In this document: positions 32,953 through 43,014 of the stretch, piece by piece
Layout: the number at the start of each line of letters is the position of its first letter
How positions within the stretch are numbered: position 1 is the stretch's first letter
Origin: Xanthostigma xanthostigma
Lineage: Eukaryota > Arthropoda > Insecta > Raphidioptera > Raphidiidae
Assembly (NCBI GenBank): GCA_963575645.1
Contig: OY754473.1
Coordinates: forward strand, 1,798,001 to 1,862,000
Direction of reading: 5' to 3'
DNA: 64,000 bases
Position numbers and translations under genes: made by a program
The notes under the pieces: model-generated
Database searches by the model: none
Told to the model about the DNA's origin: nothing
Seen by the model: the letters and a program-made list of their open reading frames with translations, nothing else

Positions 32953-34097
32953 AGTATAAGTAGATATGAACCCCATATTATAGAGGAATCACAGGGGGAG
33001 ATAAGAAGCATTTGTGGAGACTGGATGGAGATCACATGTATATTGTATATTGAAGAATAGAAATATATTTTCTTATATTTTCTTGAATTATTAATTATTT
33101 ATTCATATTAATCCTTTGATTAATCTAACAAAAGCGGGGAAAGCCTTCGAGACTCGATTCCCGTGAACGACGAACTATTTACATACCTACAAGTTTGTAC
33201 GGAACCCTCGGTGCGCGAGTCCAATTCGCACTTGGCCAGTTTTTTAGAGGCTTCAGTTTCGGTACTCGAATAAAACGGTTTTTGACGGTTTTGATTCAGG
33301 TTTCAAAACCTTGTTTGTAACTAAAATTCCCAGTCAAAGAGCTTGGCACTACCACTGCCGCAAGCACTCTTGCAATTTCACATTTTTTTGTAATAAAATA
33401 GCATCATAATAGCTATCGGATATGATTAGTTATGACTGAGCCGTCACAACAATTAAAAAATTAGATATACTTTCAGAAAAGTTAGAGACTAATATTAATA
33501 TATTGCTACATGCAGTATTTAAAACAAAGCTATGTATTTATTTTAATTATGTCATGTCAAATAACCATGTACTGAGCATACAGGCTGTCTCATAATATTG
33601 TAATCTTTGAAACTCGCAGGCAGAAAAGGTCACTGCCACGAGGCTGGTTTTTCCGAATTAGGGCCACTTGCGGTCGTGCCATTTGCGGTCAGAACAATTA
33701 TTATTGTTCCACTTGCGGTCAATAGATATTATTAAAAGAAAATAATGCTAGGTGTTAGAATTTGATAATTTCTAAAACACCATCGCATCAATAGCACCCC
33801 GTAATCGTTTTTTAAAGAACTCCCCCATACCACCATCGCTCTTCACTGCGCAACAAAAACACCATCTCATCAACAATGTTGAATTAAATAAAAAATGAAG
33901 ACAAATATTGGCTTTAGCAATAAGAATTAAAATTAGCTGTGCCATATTATTTTGATGTTTGGGAAAATCTGTAAGATTGCATTCGGAATTGTCTAGATGA
34001 CTTAATGACTTATTCTTTCTGTAAGAGATTTGGAATTTCCGATTTTTTTTTAACCGCAAGTGAGATCACCCCTGATATTATTTGCATTTTATCATAT

Positions 34098-34687
34098 TGT
34101 TGCGTGCCCTGATGAGACGCCTGTGGAATTCGGTAGAAGCTACTAGAACCAACAACAATGGAAACAGGTAGAGAACACCCGACCTTGGAGACACATGCAT
34201 GTAAAGGAAAGGAACTCGGTGCGTAAAGCAGGTAGCGAAGTTAGACCCGATTTCTTAGAATCGCTTGGAGAGAACAATAGAAGGAATCTCGATTCGTCCA
34301 GAACATTCGATAGAAGCGGGGGACGAAACTATATAAGGAAGCAGAGTGAGCAAGTCGGTCAGTCAGTATTCGAGCTGTTCGTGATACAGTGCTTTGGCAA
34401 TACGACATAAATTATACTGTGGAAATAAATTTATAACTCTAGTGAGTGGTTTTAAATAAATGACTTATAGTTAATAGACAAGTGTGCTGATAAACTTTGT
34501 GTTGTGTTCCTGTGTGTTGTAAATATTTCTTTATACATAATTTAGAACTAATCGTTTATTTATGTTAACGTTATTATTTCTGTTAAACTAAAGAAGTACG
34601 CTTTCGTTTGTGTGTTTTACTGTTTGTTAAACATTTAATTATTGCAAATAAATAATTTCCGCCACGGACTACAGCAGTTTTGTTACA
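34098..34687 (+). mobile_element. Solo LTR, Ty3/gypsy-like
   Basis: Starts TGTTGCGTGCCC and ends TTTTGTTACA, with target duplication ATAT on each side (34094-34097 and 34688-34691), exact 5'-TG...CA-3' ends, a TATA box, and AATAAA near 34423 and 34650. No internal region: the product of LTR-LTR recombination. Confidence 0.8.
34329..34367 (+). promoter_or_regulatory. Core promoter of the solo LTR
   Basis: CTATATAAGG (TATA at about 34330) lies 30-35 bases upstream of two TCAGT initiator-type motifs (34359-34367), the usual arthropod TATA-Inr spacing. Confidence 0.55.
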
Positions 34688-34854
34688 ATATGACCGCAAA
34701 TGGCACGACCACAAGTGGGAAAACACCGATTTTGCCACTAGATTTCTTGCTAGATTTGGCGTGCTGAGACGCTGAGTTTCGTGATGATTTTTATGTGTTC
34801 GCTTTACACGATGCGTGTTTTCATTCCAAACATCACACATTCTTATTACAAATA

Positions 34855-35751
34855 TCACATATTATGATGTAAAAACCTGTGTTTATTTAAATAATCCAAC
34901 TGTTTGAAGCACTTGTTGCAAACGTCACACAGGTACGGTTTCTCAGCGTGTATAACCTTGTGTCTATTCAAAACACCCGATTGTGAAAAAAACTTGTTAC
35001 AAACGTCACACTGGTACGGTTTCTCATCAGTGTGTACACGTTTGTGTAACTTCAAAGAACCCGATCGACAGAAACTCTTGTTGCAAACGTCACACCGGTG
35101 CTGTTTCTTTGCAACAAGATGGCGTTTGGAACTTTGAAAACCTTCCACTCGAGAAGAACACGCGTCTCTAACGTCATTTTTGCGTGACGACTTCATTGCA
35201 TTCCCTTTTTTAGTTGTCTCGCGATTATTTTTGCTTTTCTTGCGGTTTTCAAAATTCTCTCCTGTATCACTAGAACGAACACACGCGGAATTTATCGATG
35301 CGTGGCCGAAATCGAGCGTTGCGTCTTCGCGGCTGACTTCATAAAAATCGCTTTCTGTGTCATCAACTAAATCCGTCGAAATTAATGAGCCGCCCGTCGG
35401 TTCGTTTTTTATTTTAGATTTTAAAGACATTTCACTGTTAATTTTGTGTGCTGCATTAAACTTATGTTCTTTCGTTCCCCAGTTGATATTTAAGCCGAAT
35501 TCGTCATGAACTTTTGAAGATTTACATTTCTCAGTGATGTCTGCATTTGTTTTAATGATCAAAGGATCATCAGAAGGTGTCTGGACGGAACATTCCGGGT
35601 TGAATTTTTTGTCAGAAGTGTGCAGCTGTTTTAAATAGCGTCGTAGTGTTTTGTCAGACTGCATTACTTGCATCTGAAACTGATGTGTTTTCTTCAGTTG
35701 AGTGTAACATAATCGACAGATTAATTTTGGCATCTCTTCGCATTTCAGTAT
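34855..35751 (-). CDS. ZAD/C2H2 zinc-finger transcription factor, exon 2
   Basis: The acceptor is GTTGTTTTGTCCCAG (minus strand), phase 0, and 298 residues run to the stop. It begins ILKCEEMPKLICRLC, providing the second Cys pair of the ZAD (Cys63, Cys66 of the joined protein), then the ZAD C-terminal helix QLKKTHQFQMQVMQS. A long acidic/basic linker (LKSKIKNEP, KKSKNNRETTKKG) leads to three C2H2 fingers at about 269-346 (CDVCNKSF, CDVCNKFF, CDVCNKCF). The total of 349 aa is small for the family. A finger-like CDICNKN right after the stop, then more stops, shows that the array was once longer. A nuclear DNA-binding factor; the sister copy is the decayed gene at 3796-5998. Confidence 0.9.
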   Translation of the reverse strand: MLKCEEMPKLICRLCYTQLKKTHQFQMQVMQSDKTLRRYLKQLHTSDKKFNPECSVQTPSDDPLIIKTNADITEKCKSSKVHDEFGLNINWGTKEHKFNAAHKINSEMSLKSKIKNEPTGGSLISTDLVDDTESDFYEVSREDATLDFGHASINSACVRSSDTGENFENRKKSKNNRETTKKGNAMKSSRKNDVRDACSSRVEGFQSSKRHLVAKKQHRCDVCNKSFCRSGSLKLHKRVHTDEKPYQCDVCNKFFSQSGVLNRHKVIHAEKPYLCDVCNKCFKQLDYLNKHRFLHHNM

Positions 35752-35846
35752 CTGGGACAAAACAACAAAATTACTTTAAAGAAGGTACCTAATCATTAAA
35801 ATAAGGGGGCGTTCACAAATTACGAGAGGTGAATTAACTGTCTTAC

Positions 35847-35999
35847 CTGAACGGGAGTACACTTCATAATAACATCAGCGATTCGATTTTCAAATTCGGG
35901 TGAAAACGAAAACACGTCGAACGTCTTAACGTCTACACCTGACAAACACAGTCGACACATTCTAGTTAGGTCGTGGCCAACTAACGATATTTTTCTCAT
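35847..35999 (-). CDS. ZAD/C2H2 zinc-finger transcription factor, exon 1 (ZAD N-terminal half)
   Basis: ATG 35999 opens 51 codons: RKISLVGHDLTRMCRLCLSG (first CxxC zinc pair, Cys15 and Cys18), TFDVFSF and a helix ENRIADVIMKCTPVQ, ending at CAG/GTAAGACAG. A 95-base intron separates it from exon 2, joined in phase 0. The C-x2-C ... C-x2-C arrangement over ~70 residues is the arthropod zinc-finger-associated domain used for homodimerisation. The same exon boundary is kept in the decayed paralog. Confidence 0.9.
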
Positions 36000-36039
36000 T
36001 ACGTGAGTTATTAATTATGAAAACTGCATTCAAACAAGG

Positions 36040-36105
36040 TTAATAGATTACAGAGGCTTTCGACCAATCAGCGTAAACGCGGGAATGACGTCAGCTGGCG
36101 ACAAA
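36040..36105 (-). promoter_or_regulatory. Probable upstream promoter region of the ZAD gene
   Basis: It lies 40-105 bases upstream of the ATG and contains CCAAT (36063, plus strand) and GCGGGAATGACGTCAGC with a CRE-like TGACGTCA palindrome. The block is partly conserved in reverse orientation at 59945-60022, which argues that it is a functional or recently duplicated 5' region. Confidence 0.45.
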
Positions 36106-36177
36106 TTAATTTGAGTTAGGGATTAAACATGGATTAAAAGCAAAAATAGTGGATTGGCAGCTACTGAGGACGATAGT

Positions 36178-36481
36178 ATAGTACGCGCCACGACTCTAAA
36201 AGGCTCGGAAGTTAGATGCGAATGTAGGCTTGCGCTTGTACAGTCTGTTGAAAAACTACAAACGCGCAATTCAAACAAAACTAACGTAGCAATAACAACT
36301 TGACAATAGCGTACTCGACTGTACTTTAAAGCAAGAAAGCGACAAGTGGCAAAGGCAACGAGCGATCATGGCCAATCACCGCCGAGCGCACGTTCCGTGC
36401 AGGTAGCTGGGAGGTGGTGGGAGTATCAACGCTGTTTGCGACTAACTTCCGAACCTTTTAGATCCGTGGCGCGTATTATAC
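36178..36481 (-). repeat. Family X MITE (X3), small internal deletion
   Basis: Ends GTACGCGCCACGACTCTAAA and GATCCGTGGCGCGTATTATA. Compared with X2 it lacks about 25 bases between GGGAGTATCAAC and GCTGTTTGCGAC. Confidence 0.8.
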
Positions 36482-36934
36482 AGAAGCTATTTAAGTAATT
36501 TACAGATTTTTTTTCGTCTATGATATATAGGCGGAATCTGGACCCATAGGGGGAATAAAAAATTTCAAAGGTGGCTAAAAAAGGGGTTAAAATTGCCGTA
36601 GCGATAAATTGTCGTGCGATGAATTGTCGGGATACCAATCTGAAAGTCGACTGTCTTGAATACAAGTTATTTTGAGACATCCTATACAATCAGTGCAAGT
36701 AACATTTTGATCAGTTAGCGCACTGTAAGGAAGTCAGGTTTGTCAATTGACCTATTAATCCGGTATAGCCGTACCACGGGCCCTCGCAAATAAAACGGCC
36801 ATTCATTGTTGTCTGTTTCTTTATCGACAATCATATCAACAGTCGATCGATAGACTCTGACTGTCGGTCAGAAAATAAAAAAGCATGCGTCGCGACACAC
36901 ACGATCGAAATAAAACTTCTTACGTACCTATGAA

Positions 36935-36976
36935 TCTATGTTAATATATAAAGCTGAATAGTTTGTTTATAATATA
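36935..36976 (+). repeat. Helitron 5' stub next to H4
   Basis: TCTATGTTAATATATAAAGC then GTTTGTTTAT is the first ~35 bases of a plus-strand Helitron, directly abutting the 3' end of H4 in the opposite orientation. Probably an older copy into which H4 inserted. Confidence 0.5.
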
Positions 36977-37591
36977 CTATAGCGGTCCCGTCCGGTTTCA
37001 CCCGGGGTAAAAAAACGAATAGGGGAGGGAGGAACATGAGTACACACATTTATCTTAGTTTACCGCGATGAATGTTGTGTCTAAATTTCATGATGATCGG
37101 AGTTACCGTTCAAAAGTTTTTGTCGATAAAAAGCAGTATTTATACTTTTTTTAACTAATATTTTTTTTTATTAATTAAGTAAATAAAATTAAAATAAAAA
37201 ATGTAAGCCTTAGAAGAAAGAAATGTAGAAAATAAAAAAAAATAAAAATATATTCGCCCAGCGTGGGGCTCGAACCCACGACCCTGATATTGACAGTCGC
37301 ATGCTCTACCGATTGAGCCACCTGGAGTTGTGTACTCAGAATGCTAATATGAATATATCTAGTTAGTGCATTTCACATGAATAGAAGCTTATTTTTGAGA
37401 TACATTTTGCAACATTTTTCATTAAAGCTCCGCTCCTAATGGTCGTAGCGTAATATTATATAGCCTATAGCCTTCCTCGATAAATGGACTATCCAACAAA
37501 AAATTTTTTTTTTCAATTTGAACCAGTAGTTCCTGAGATTAGCGCGTTCAAACAAACAAACAAACTCTTCAGCTTTATATATTAGTATAGA
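36977..37591 (-). mobile_element. Non-autonomous Helitron with tRNA-like insert (H4)
   Basis: 5' end at 37591 (TCTATACTAATATATAAAGC in minus orientation), 3' hairpin region CACCCCGGGTGAAACCGGA near 36990; the terminal CTAG has mutated to a CTATAG context. Confidence 0.8.
37255..37326 (-). tRNA. tRNA-Lys-derived sequence in Helitron H4 (pseudo-tRNA, loop reads GTC)
   Basis: TCCAGGTGGCTCAATCGGTA, loop CTGTCAA and a perfect T-arm GTGGGTTCGAGCCCCAC. It shares the altered loop with H3 and not with H2, H6 or H7, so H3 and H4 form one sublineage. Confidence 0.55.
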
Positions 37592-37828
37592 TATTTTACA
37601 TATAATATGGTACTGCAGCTGTCCGGTGTCTGTACATATATACCTAGTAACGGATTACAAAATGCACATACTGTGAGAGTTGTTTTTTTTTATGAATTAT
37701 ACAGACGTTAGCTCAATTAATTCAAATAAATAAAATCGTAACTTAGTCTGTAATTTAACAGTTTTAAAGATTTCTAGAGCGAATTTTCAGTTTTCATCAC
37801 TTTTTGCTGTTTATATTTTGTACTTCTA

Positions 37829-38181
37829 TGTATACTAATATATAAAGCTGAAGAGTTTATTTGTTTGTTCGGTTGAACGCGCTAATCTCAGGAACTACTG
37901 GTTCGACTTGAATTTTTTTTGTTGGATAGTCCATAGGAAGGCTATAATCTATATAATATCACGCTACGACAAATAGGAGCGGAGCATTAATGAAAAATGT
38001 TGCAAAATATAACTCAAAATTTGTCCGTGCCACAAAAACTTTTGAACGATAACTCCGATCATCATGAAATTTGGACACAACATTCATCTCGTTAAACTAA
38101 GATGAACGTGCGTACTTACTCAATTAATTGTACACAGTTACACACTGATTCCACGCGGACGAAGTCGCGGGTAAAAGCTAG
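37829..38181 (+). mobile_element. Short non-autonomous Helitron, different 3' end (H5)
   Basis: The 5' part matches the family (ATACTAATATATAAAGCTGA; GAACGCGCTAATCTCAGG), but the 3' end is CCACGCGGACGAAGTCGCGG, a spacer and CTAG: another Helitron hairpin type found in Lepidoptera. No tRNA-like block. Confidence 0.7.
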
Positions 38182-38673
38182 TACTCTAATAAATGCCACA
38201 TTAATTGCATTATTCTTCGAACTATAACTAAGCAATAGGTTATTACAATGCCAAACGACTCTCATTATAAGGCGCGTCCAAGTTCAGTCCTTTCAACTGA
38301 ATTGAAACAGATTGCGTTTTAATATAGTTTTGTTAATGAATAATGACGCCGCAGCCGCTCTAAATTATTACTCAAATTAGCTAAGTAGTAAGTAGCGTTC
38401 CTAGTCTTGTAATCAGATCTGAGTCGCGGAAGTGAAGCCGGTTCCAACGGAGTTCATTACAAGATCTATTAATTTAATCGATACAGTAGGGCCTCTGTTA
38501 ACTCCTATTTAATTCAATTTTAGCTATTTATTTTAAAATGTCGTCGTAATCGATTTTCATTTTTTTGCGACGTTAGTCCTCGGTTGCAGAAAGTATTGTT
38601 AGAAAATTTGATTTGACAATGACCTTATTGTGACCATACATTGTTTGTCCATGTGACAAGTACGGTACCTATA

Positions 38674-39157
38674 CAGGGTGTCCCATTAAGAATGGGACAT
38701 AGAACAACTGCAGATTCTCCAATTCAAAATAAAACGATTAAGCGAAATATGCTTTAGATAAAATGTTACTCGTTTCCGAAATACGGGGTGTTGAAGTTGA
38801 AAACTGAAAAATTATTAATGTCCATAATTTTTTTAATACACCGTATAATTTTACTCAAATCGGCACACTTGTTAAATATCATAAAATGCACCTAACAATA
38901 AAAAAAATAGTTCAGTACGCTCTACCAGTGGCGTACGGCAGGAGTAAGTTATGCTTGTACCCCTTCTAAATGTTACGCCGCTGTCTAAATTTTAATTTTG
39001 ACTATAATTTTAATTTTTTTGATATTTTCTAAGTCAATAATGTACACTTGTTAGTTTGTTGTAAAGTCATTGGTTTTCGAGATATTCGCAGTTTTTTTAA
39101 GACAAAATTGTAAAAATCTGCGGTTGTTCTATGTCCCATTCTTAATGGGACACCCTG
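38674..39157. repeat. Family V element (V2)
   Basis: Ends CAGGGTGTCCCATTAAGAA and TTCTTAATGGGACACCCTG with TA on both sides. It contains the CAGTGGCGTACGGCAGGAG block once; most of the right arm is deleted compared with V1. Confidence 0.75.
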
Positions 39158-40299
39158 TATGGAGTTTCAAATATATCTTGCTCGAAAAAAAAACTTTAGA
39201 AAGGCACAATTCAGGTTCGCGTCGTAGATTTTTTGTCAAAACGTCGAGTATCACTGTTTTCTGTATCGCTTCTACATGGTCATTCCAAATATTGATGAAA
39301 AAAATTTTGAAATCTGACGTGCAGTCAAATCTTACAAACTTCACCTCTTCATAACACTGACTATCTATCCAACAATAAATTACAAATTCAGTTGATACTT
39401 TCACCAGTACTCAAATTAGAACCTGAGAACCGGTGTCTTGTAACAGAACCACGGTAACTTCATAACACCGATTCTTCAAGGTCAGTTTAAACAACTGCTT
39501 TATGATTACAGCAATATCGTTAAAACTTATCGACAACGGGACCCTTTTTACGCGTTCGACTGTAGGGCGCAGCGTCCAGCGGTGACACTTGTATCCGTTC
39601 GAGACCGCCCACCGTCATATATACAGGGCAGTCTTTGTCTTCCCATGCCGGGGCGACACGCCACGATGCGAGATAAACTGCTTCAGTCATTCTTGACCTT
39701 ATTTAACACCCGCGAATGCCTACGTGTCTGCATTGTTCACAGAAGTACTATTGATTAATAAACAGATATGAAAGTTTGGCGGTACATTATTTGTTTTTTT
39801 CACGCGAGGGAATTTGTCAATTTGAATCATTCATGAGCTGCGCTGCCTTGATCGATCGTTGAAGTCTCGCGCGCGTTTCGGATTCGTCGTTGAAATTTAC
39901 GCTGCCGAAGGCTTGCAGTTTGGCGGATTGTTAATCAATTGATAACAGCTATGCGTTTTTAAGGTTGTGTACCAAAATATGATAATAAATGTTACCTTTA
40001 TAGCAAATCTTCCTTGTTTGTGGACAGTGTGTCGCATTTAAGATGAAGACACTCCCATATTTTCGCTATTTGAAGGAATACATATTTGAATTTTTGTACA
40101 GTCATACAGGTTGATGGGTCAACTGAAATCTGAATTTTAAACTCTTTAAATTGGGGCTATACCATTTAATGACTCGTCACGAGATCTCCAAAACTTATTG
40201 AGGGTAGAGGTAAGGAGGACTATCTTATATGAGAGATAAGTTAATTATTAAATACGCACATAAATTTGGAAAAATTTAGATGAAAATGACAAACAAATC
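39158..40299. other. No gene recognised; one GC-richer island
   Basis: 39530-39950 is GC-richer than its surroundings (TGCCGGGGCGACACGCCACG; CTCGCGCGCGTTTCGG), with a TATATA at 39620 and AATAAA near 39757, but I find no ORF or splice pattern. It could be a promoter or an LTR remnant. Confidence 0.3.
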
Positions 40300-40324
40300 C
40301 TTCCAAAAATGTTTATTTTCACAT

Positions 40325-40380
40325 TAATTAATTTAAGCGCTTTCGGACAATTATTAGTCCATCTTCAGAATTTTTTTTTT
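40325..40380 (-). other. Hammerhead-like core in the Penelope 3' flank
   Basis: The minus strand reads CTGAAGATGGAC, an AT-rich loop, then GTCCGAAAGCG: a CTGANGA box, a GGAC/GTCC stem and GAAA. It lies about 160 bases 3' of the GIY-YIG ORF. Terminal repeats of Penelope elements are known to carry hammerhead motifs; here helix III is not clear. Confidence 0.35.
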
Positions 40381-40538
40381 ATTAAAATCATTAAAATTAT
40401 CATAACTTAAAAACTATCACTAAAAAGGAATTAAAAACTGGCTGCCCATAACGAATTGATTGATGAAATAGATGTTAAATATAACCTCTGTGTGTCCTTG
40501 AAGAGTTGAATTTTTAAAATTTGTAATGAATTATGCTG

Positions 40539-41192
40539 TTACAATAAAATATTATCTAAATCGTCCATAATTATGTCGAGATTTTTTTGTGGTTCTGATT
40601 TGATGACATCTAACAATATATGAAATTTTTCCAATTCATTCAGAATAGTAGATTTATTTTTGAATTCTAAAATTTGAAAATAGTTCTTCGGATCGTAGTT
40701 ATGGTTTTCATTATTTAAATGAGAAGCAAAGCTGGATTTATGGTTGTAAATATTTTTTAAATCGGTAATATGTTCTTTAAACCTAGTACGGAAATTTCGA
40801 CCGGTTTGGCCTACATAGCTTGCTCCACATTCACAAAATAACCGATAAACACCGCAATTATCCAAAATATCGTCCTTATCTTTAATTTTCACTAAATATT
40901 TTTGTAAATTCTGAGAATTTTTGAAGGAAATGTTAATATTGTAACGTTTAAATATATTCTTTAGACTATAACAATTACTGTTGAAAAAAGGTAAGGAATA
41001 AAATTTGGAATGCGGAGAGATAATTTGAAAAAGTGTCCATCTATATGCTGTAAATAACAGTTCAAAAATCGTCCGGAATGGCGCTAGCGCTGCATCCGAG
41101 TATAAAATGAATTTAGCAGTTATAAACGAATTGAAGTGCGCTGAGTTGGAAAATTTAGTATTTTTATTTATTATTAGAGTCGTTAATAACAC
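40539..41192 (-). CDS. GIY-YIG endonuclease domain of a Penelope-like element (fragment)
   Basis: Open frame of 217 codons. Residues 66-110 (SLPFFNSNCYSLKNIFKRY ... LQKYLVKIKDKD) resemble the linker region of Penelope-like proteins. The nuclease follows: GVY 114-116, CECGASYVGQTGR 120-132 with YVG, catalytic-type Arg in RTRFKEH, and HKSSFASHLNNENHNYD 151-167. This domain nicks target DNA for reverse transcription. No reverse transcriptase remains upstream (41193 onwards), and the first ~60 residues look non-homologous, so the copy is 5'-truncated, probably during its own insertion. The ORF has no clear start codon and is not expected to act alone. Confidence 0.8.
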   Translation of the reverse strand: MLLTTLIINKNTKFSNSAHFNSFITAKFILYSDAALAPFRTIFELLFTAYRWTLFQIISPHSKFYSLPFFNSNCYSLKNIFKRYNINISFKNSQNLQKYLVKIKDKDDILDNCGVYRLFCECGASYVGQTGRNFRTRFKEHITDLKNIYNHKSSFASHLNNENHNYDPKNYFQILEFKNKSTILNELEKFHILLDVIKSEPQKNLDIIMDDLDNILL

Positions 41193-42507
41193 TGCAGTAT
41201 ATAAAATCTAAACTGTTTACGTAGTCCAAAATAATTTAATATAAACTAAAAACCTACTGTGAGATAGTATCGAGAGTGGTTTAATCTTTGTTAGCTTTTA
41301 CTAATATTTTTAGTCATTTTATAGTTTACTTATATCAGTATAATCGTTTATTTACTACTAAATGCATAATAGCACGTTTAAAAATGACATTTAAATCGCA
41401 AAATTAATTTTATATCATATTATTTTTTGTTTTACTTTCGAAAAGTGCGCCATAAAAAAGCGGAAATTCTTCTTTCTTCGTTTACTTTTCAAATCCTACT
41501 CTAATAATTTTTGCCCATCATACGCTTGCTTTAAAATTTATCCTTTTGCAATAGTGGCGATCCCCTAATTTAACGCTTATTGATGGACACTTTTTCGTAC
41601 ACAGCGATGGTTCTCCTCTACCCTCCATACCATAACTATATACACTCGATTAAATAGAACGAGTCAATTATTTTGAGCTTGAGGATCCAGCAATTTTAAA
41701 AATACGTATATAGTGGCATCGAATCCCGTCTAAAATCCTCACTGGATAGATTCCGATCGCGGGCCGCATTGAGGGCAGGATGCGGCCCGCGAACCGTATC
41801 TTTGACATCACTGGTATAAAACACTGTTTCATCTCAATCGCATGCAGTGCCGCAGATAGCCGCCAGTATATGTATAATTAGCCTCTATACAATTCTTGGA
41901 ATTTTTGGTCACGGGCTCTTAGACTAAAATTCCGTCTTTTGACGATGTAAAAAAAAAAATAAAAGAATGACGACCTCGCCCCGTCCTCTGCAACGAAATG
42001 TCAGCATGCTCTGTTATAAATAAAAATATCTGACTGCGCAATGCGCGAGAAACAAAAGCATAACGAGCATATTATATAGCATTGTAATGATCGGATATGT
42101 CGCGGGACGACTTAAGTCGCGACGTTTCGAAATAGTCTCAACGACTGCAATTTATTTTTATAGATCAATTTAATTAAATTTCCATGTTTTTAGAAAGTAC
42201 ATATTACATGAGATTCACTAACATTAACATTGGTTTATGTAACACGGCTTATTCAATATTGAACTATATATAACGATCACAAGCTATGAATAATTGTTAT
42301 TAAATTATTATATATGTTACGGTCTATACCCGAATTCGGTCAATGACCGAAATAAATGCGCAAAACTAGTTTTGACCAACGAATGTTGCCCAAACCTGAA
42401 ATCTTACATTCAAAATTGAGTGTTATAAAATGAGCAAAACTAGTTTTGCGCTTTTTCAATTGGACAAAACTAGTTCCGTCCATTTCTGAACGTACAATAT
42501 TAGTTTT
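41193..42507. other. No gene seen
   Basis: AT-rich. Bases 41750-41813 (CGCGGGCCGCATTG ... GCGGCCCGCGAACCG ... GACATCACTGG) are a hAT-type transposon end. The remainder is unassigned. Confidence 0.4.
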
Positions 42508-42708
42508 TTTTATATTAGAATGATAGTTTGATAGTTGTGTCACTGTGGTGTAATGTAACTCAGTCCGCCGCGAGAGTGGAAAGATTCGGGGTTCGTATCC
42601 CGACGGTGACATTGTTTGAAAAAATAAACTAATTTTTCTATGTTGATAGCGTTCTAACAATGGGTGTTTCTTAACAATTGTAGCAAACAGTAGCTACTCT
42701 GTAAAATA
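42508..42708 (+). repeat. tRNA-related SINE-like repeat (copy 2)
   Basis: Reverse orientation of 12247-12443, including its flanks beyond the tRNA-like block. The two copies have diverged only slightly. Confidence 0.55.
42539..42610 (+). tRNA. tRNA-like sequence in the SINE-like repeat (not functional)
   Basis: GTCACTG...CGGTGAC acceptor stem (7 bp with one G-U), TCCGC/GTGGA anticodon-type stem, T-arm TCGGG/CCCGA. The loop CGCGAGA lacks U33. Confidence 0.4.
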
Positions 42709-43014
42709 CAATATTAGTATGGCATCGGAATCTTCTTTGCGTTTTTTAATTAACTTTTCCACATCAACGATAGGTACTTATTATATAAAAGTGATTTATT
42801 CTTCTGTATTGTTTAGCAGACAGAGGTTTTAACAAATTTGCTTTCTTAACCTCTTTGCTGAGTCATTTAATGTTGAATGACACACTGTAAGTGTAACAGT
42901 ACTAAGCTTACACTGACTTAAACCATTCACATTGACGTCGTTGACAAAGATATACTATTGTAACAATAAACATTATTGCTTTGATTATACTTTATAGTTT
43001 ATCCGAAATGCGAA

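Larger units (their letters stand above)
31780..33246 (+). repeat. Family P (GGGTTCCGTA) repeat split by Helitron H3
   Basis: The left end AAGGGTTCCGTACCTC leads to CGTTGTCCGTCTGTC; the right end is GTACGGAACCCTCGGTGCGC, then CGCACTTGGCCAGTTTTT. Such ends are common in lepidopteran genomes. Helitron H3 (32341-32952) lies inside. Fragments of P also occur at 45866-45912, 47053-47100 and 60530-60597. Confidence 0.6.
33661..34729. repeat. TIR element with CACTTGCGGTC ends, split by a solo LTR
   Basis: The left end GCCACTTGCGGTCGTGCCAT is inverted at the right (ATGGCACGACCACAAGTGG). Extra CACTTGCGGTC copies lie at 33711 and, inverted, near 34053. The right part is separated by the LTR at 34098-34687. 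Confidence 0.65.
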
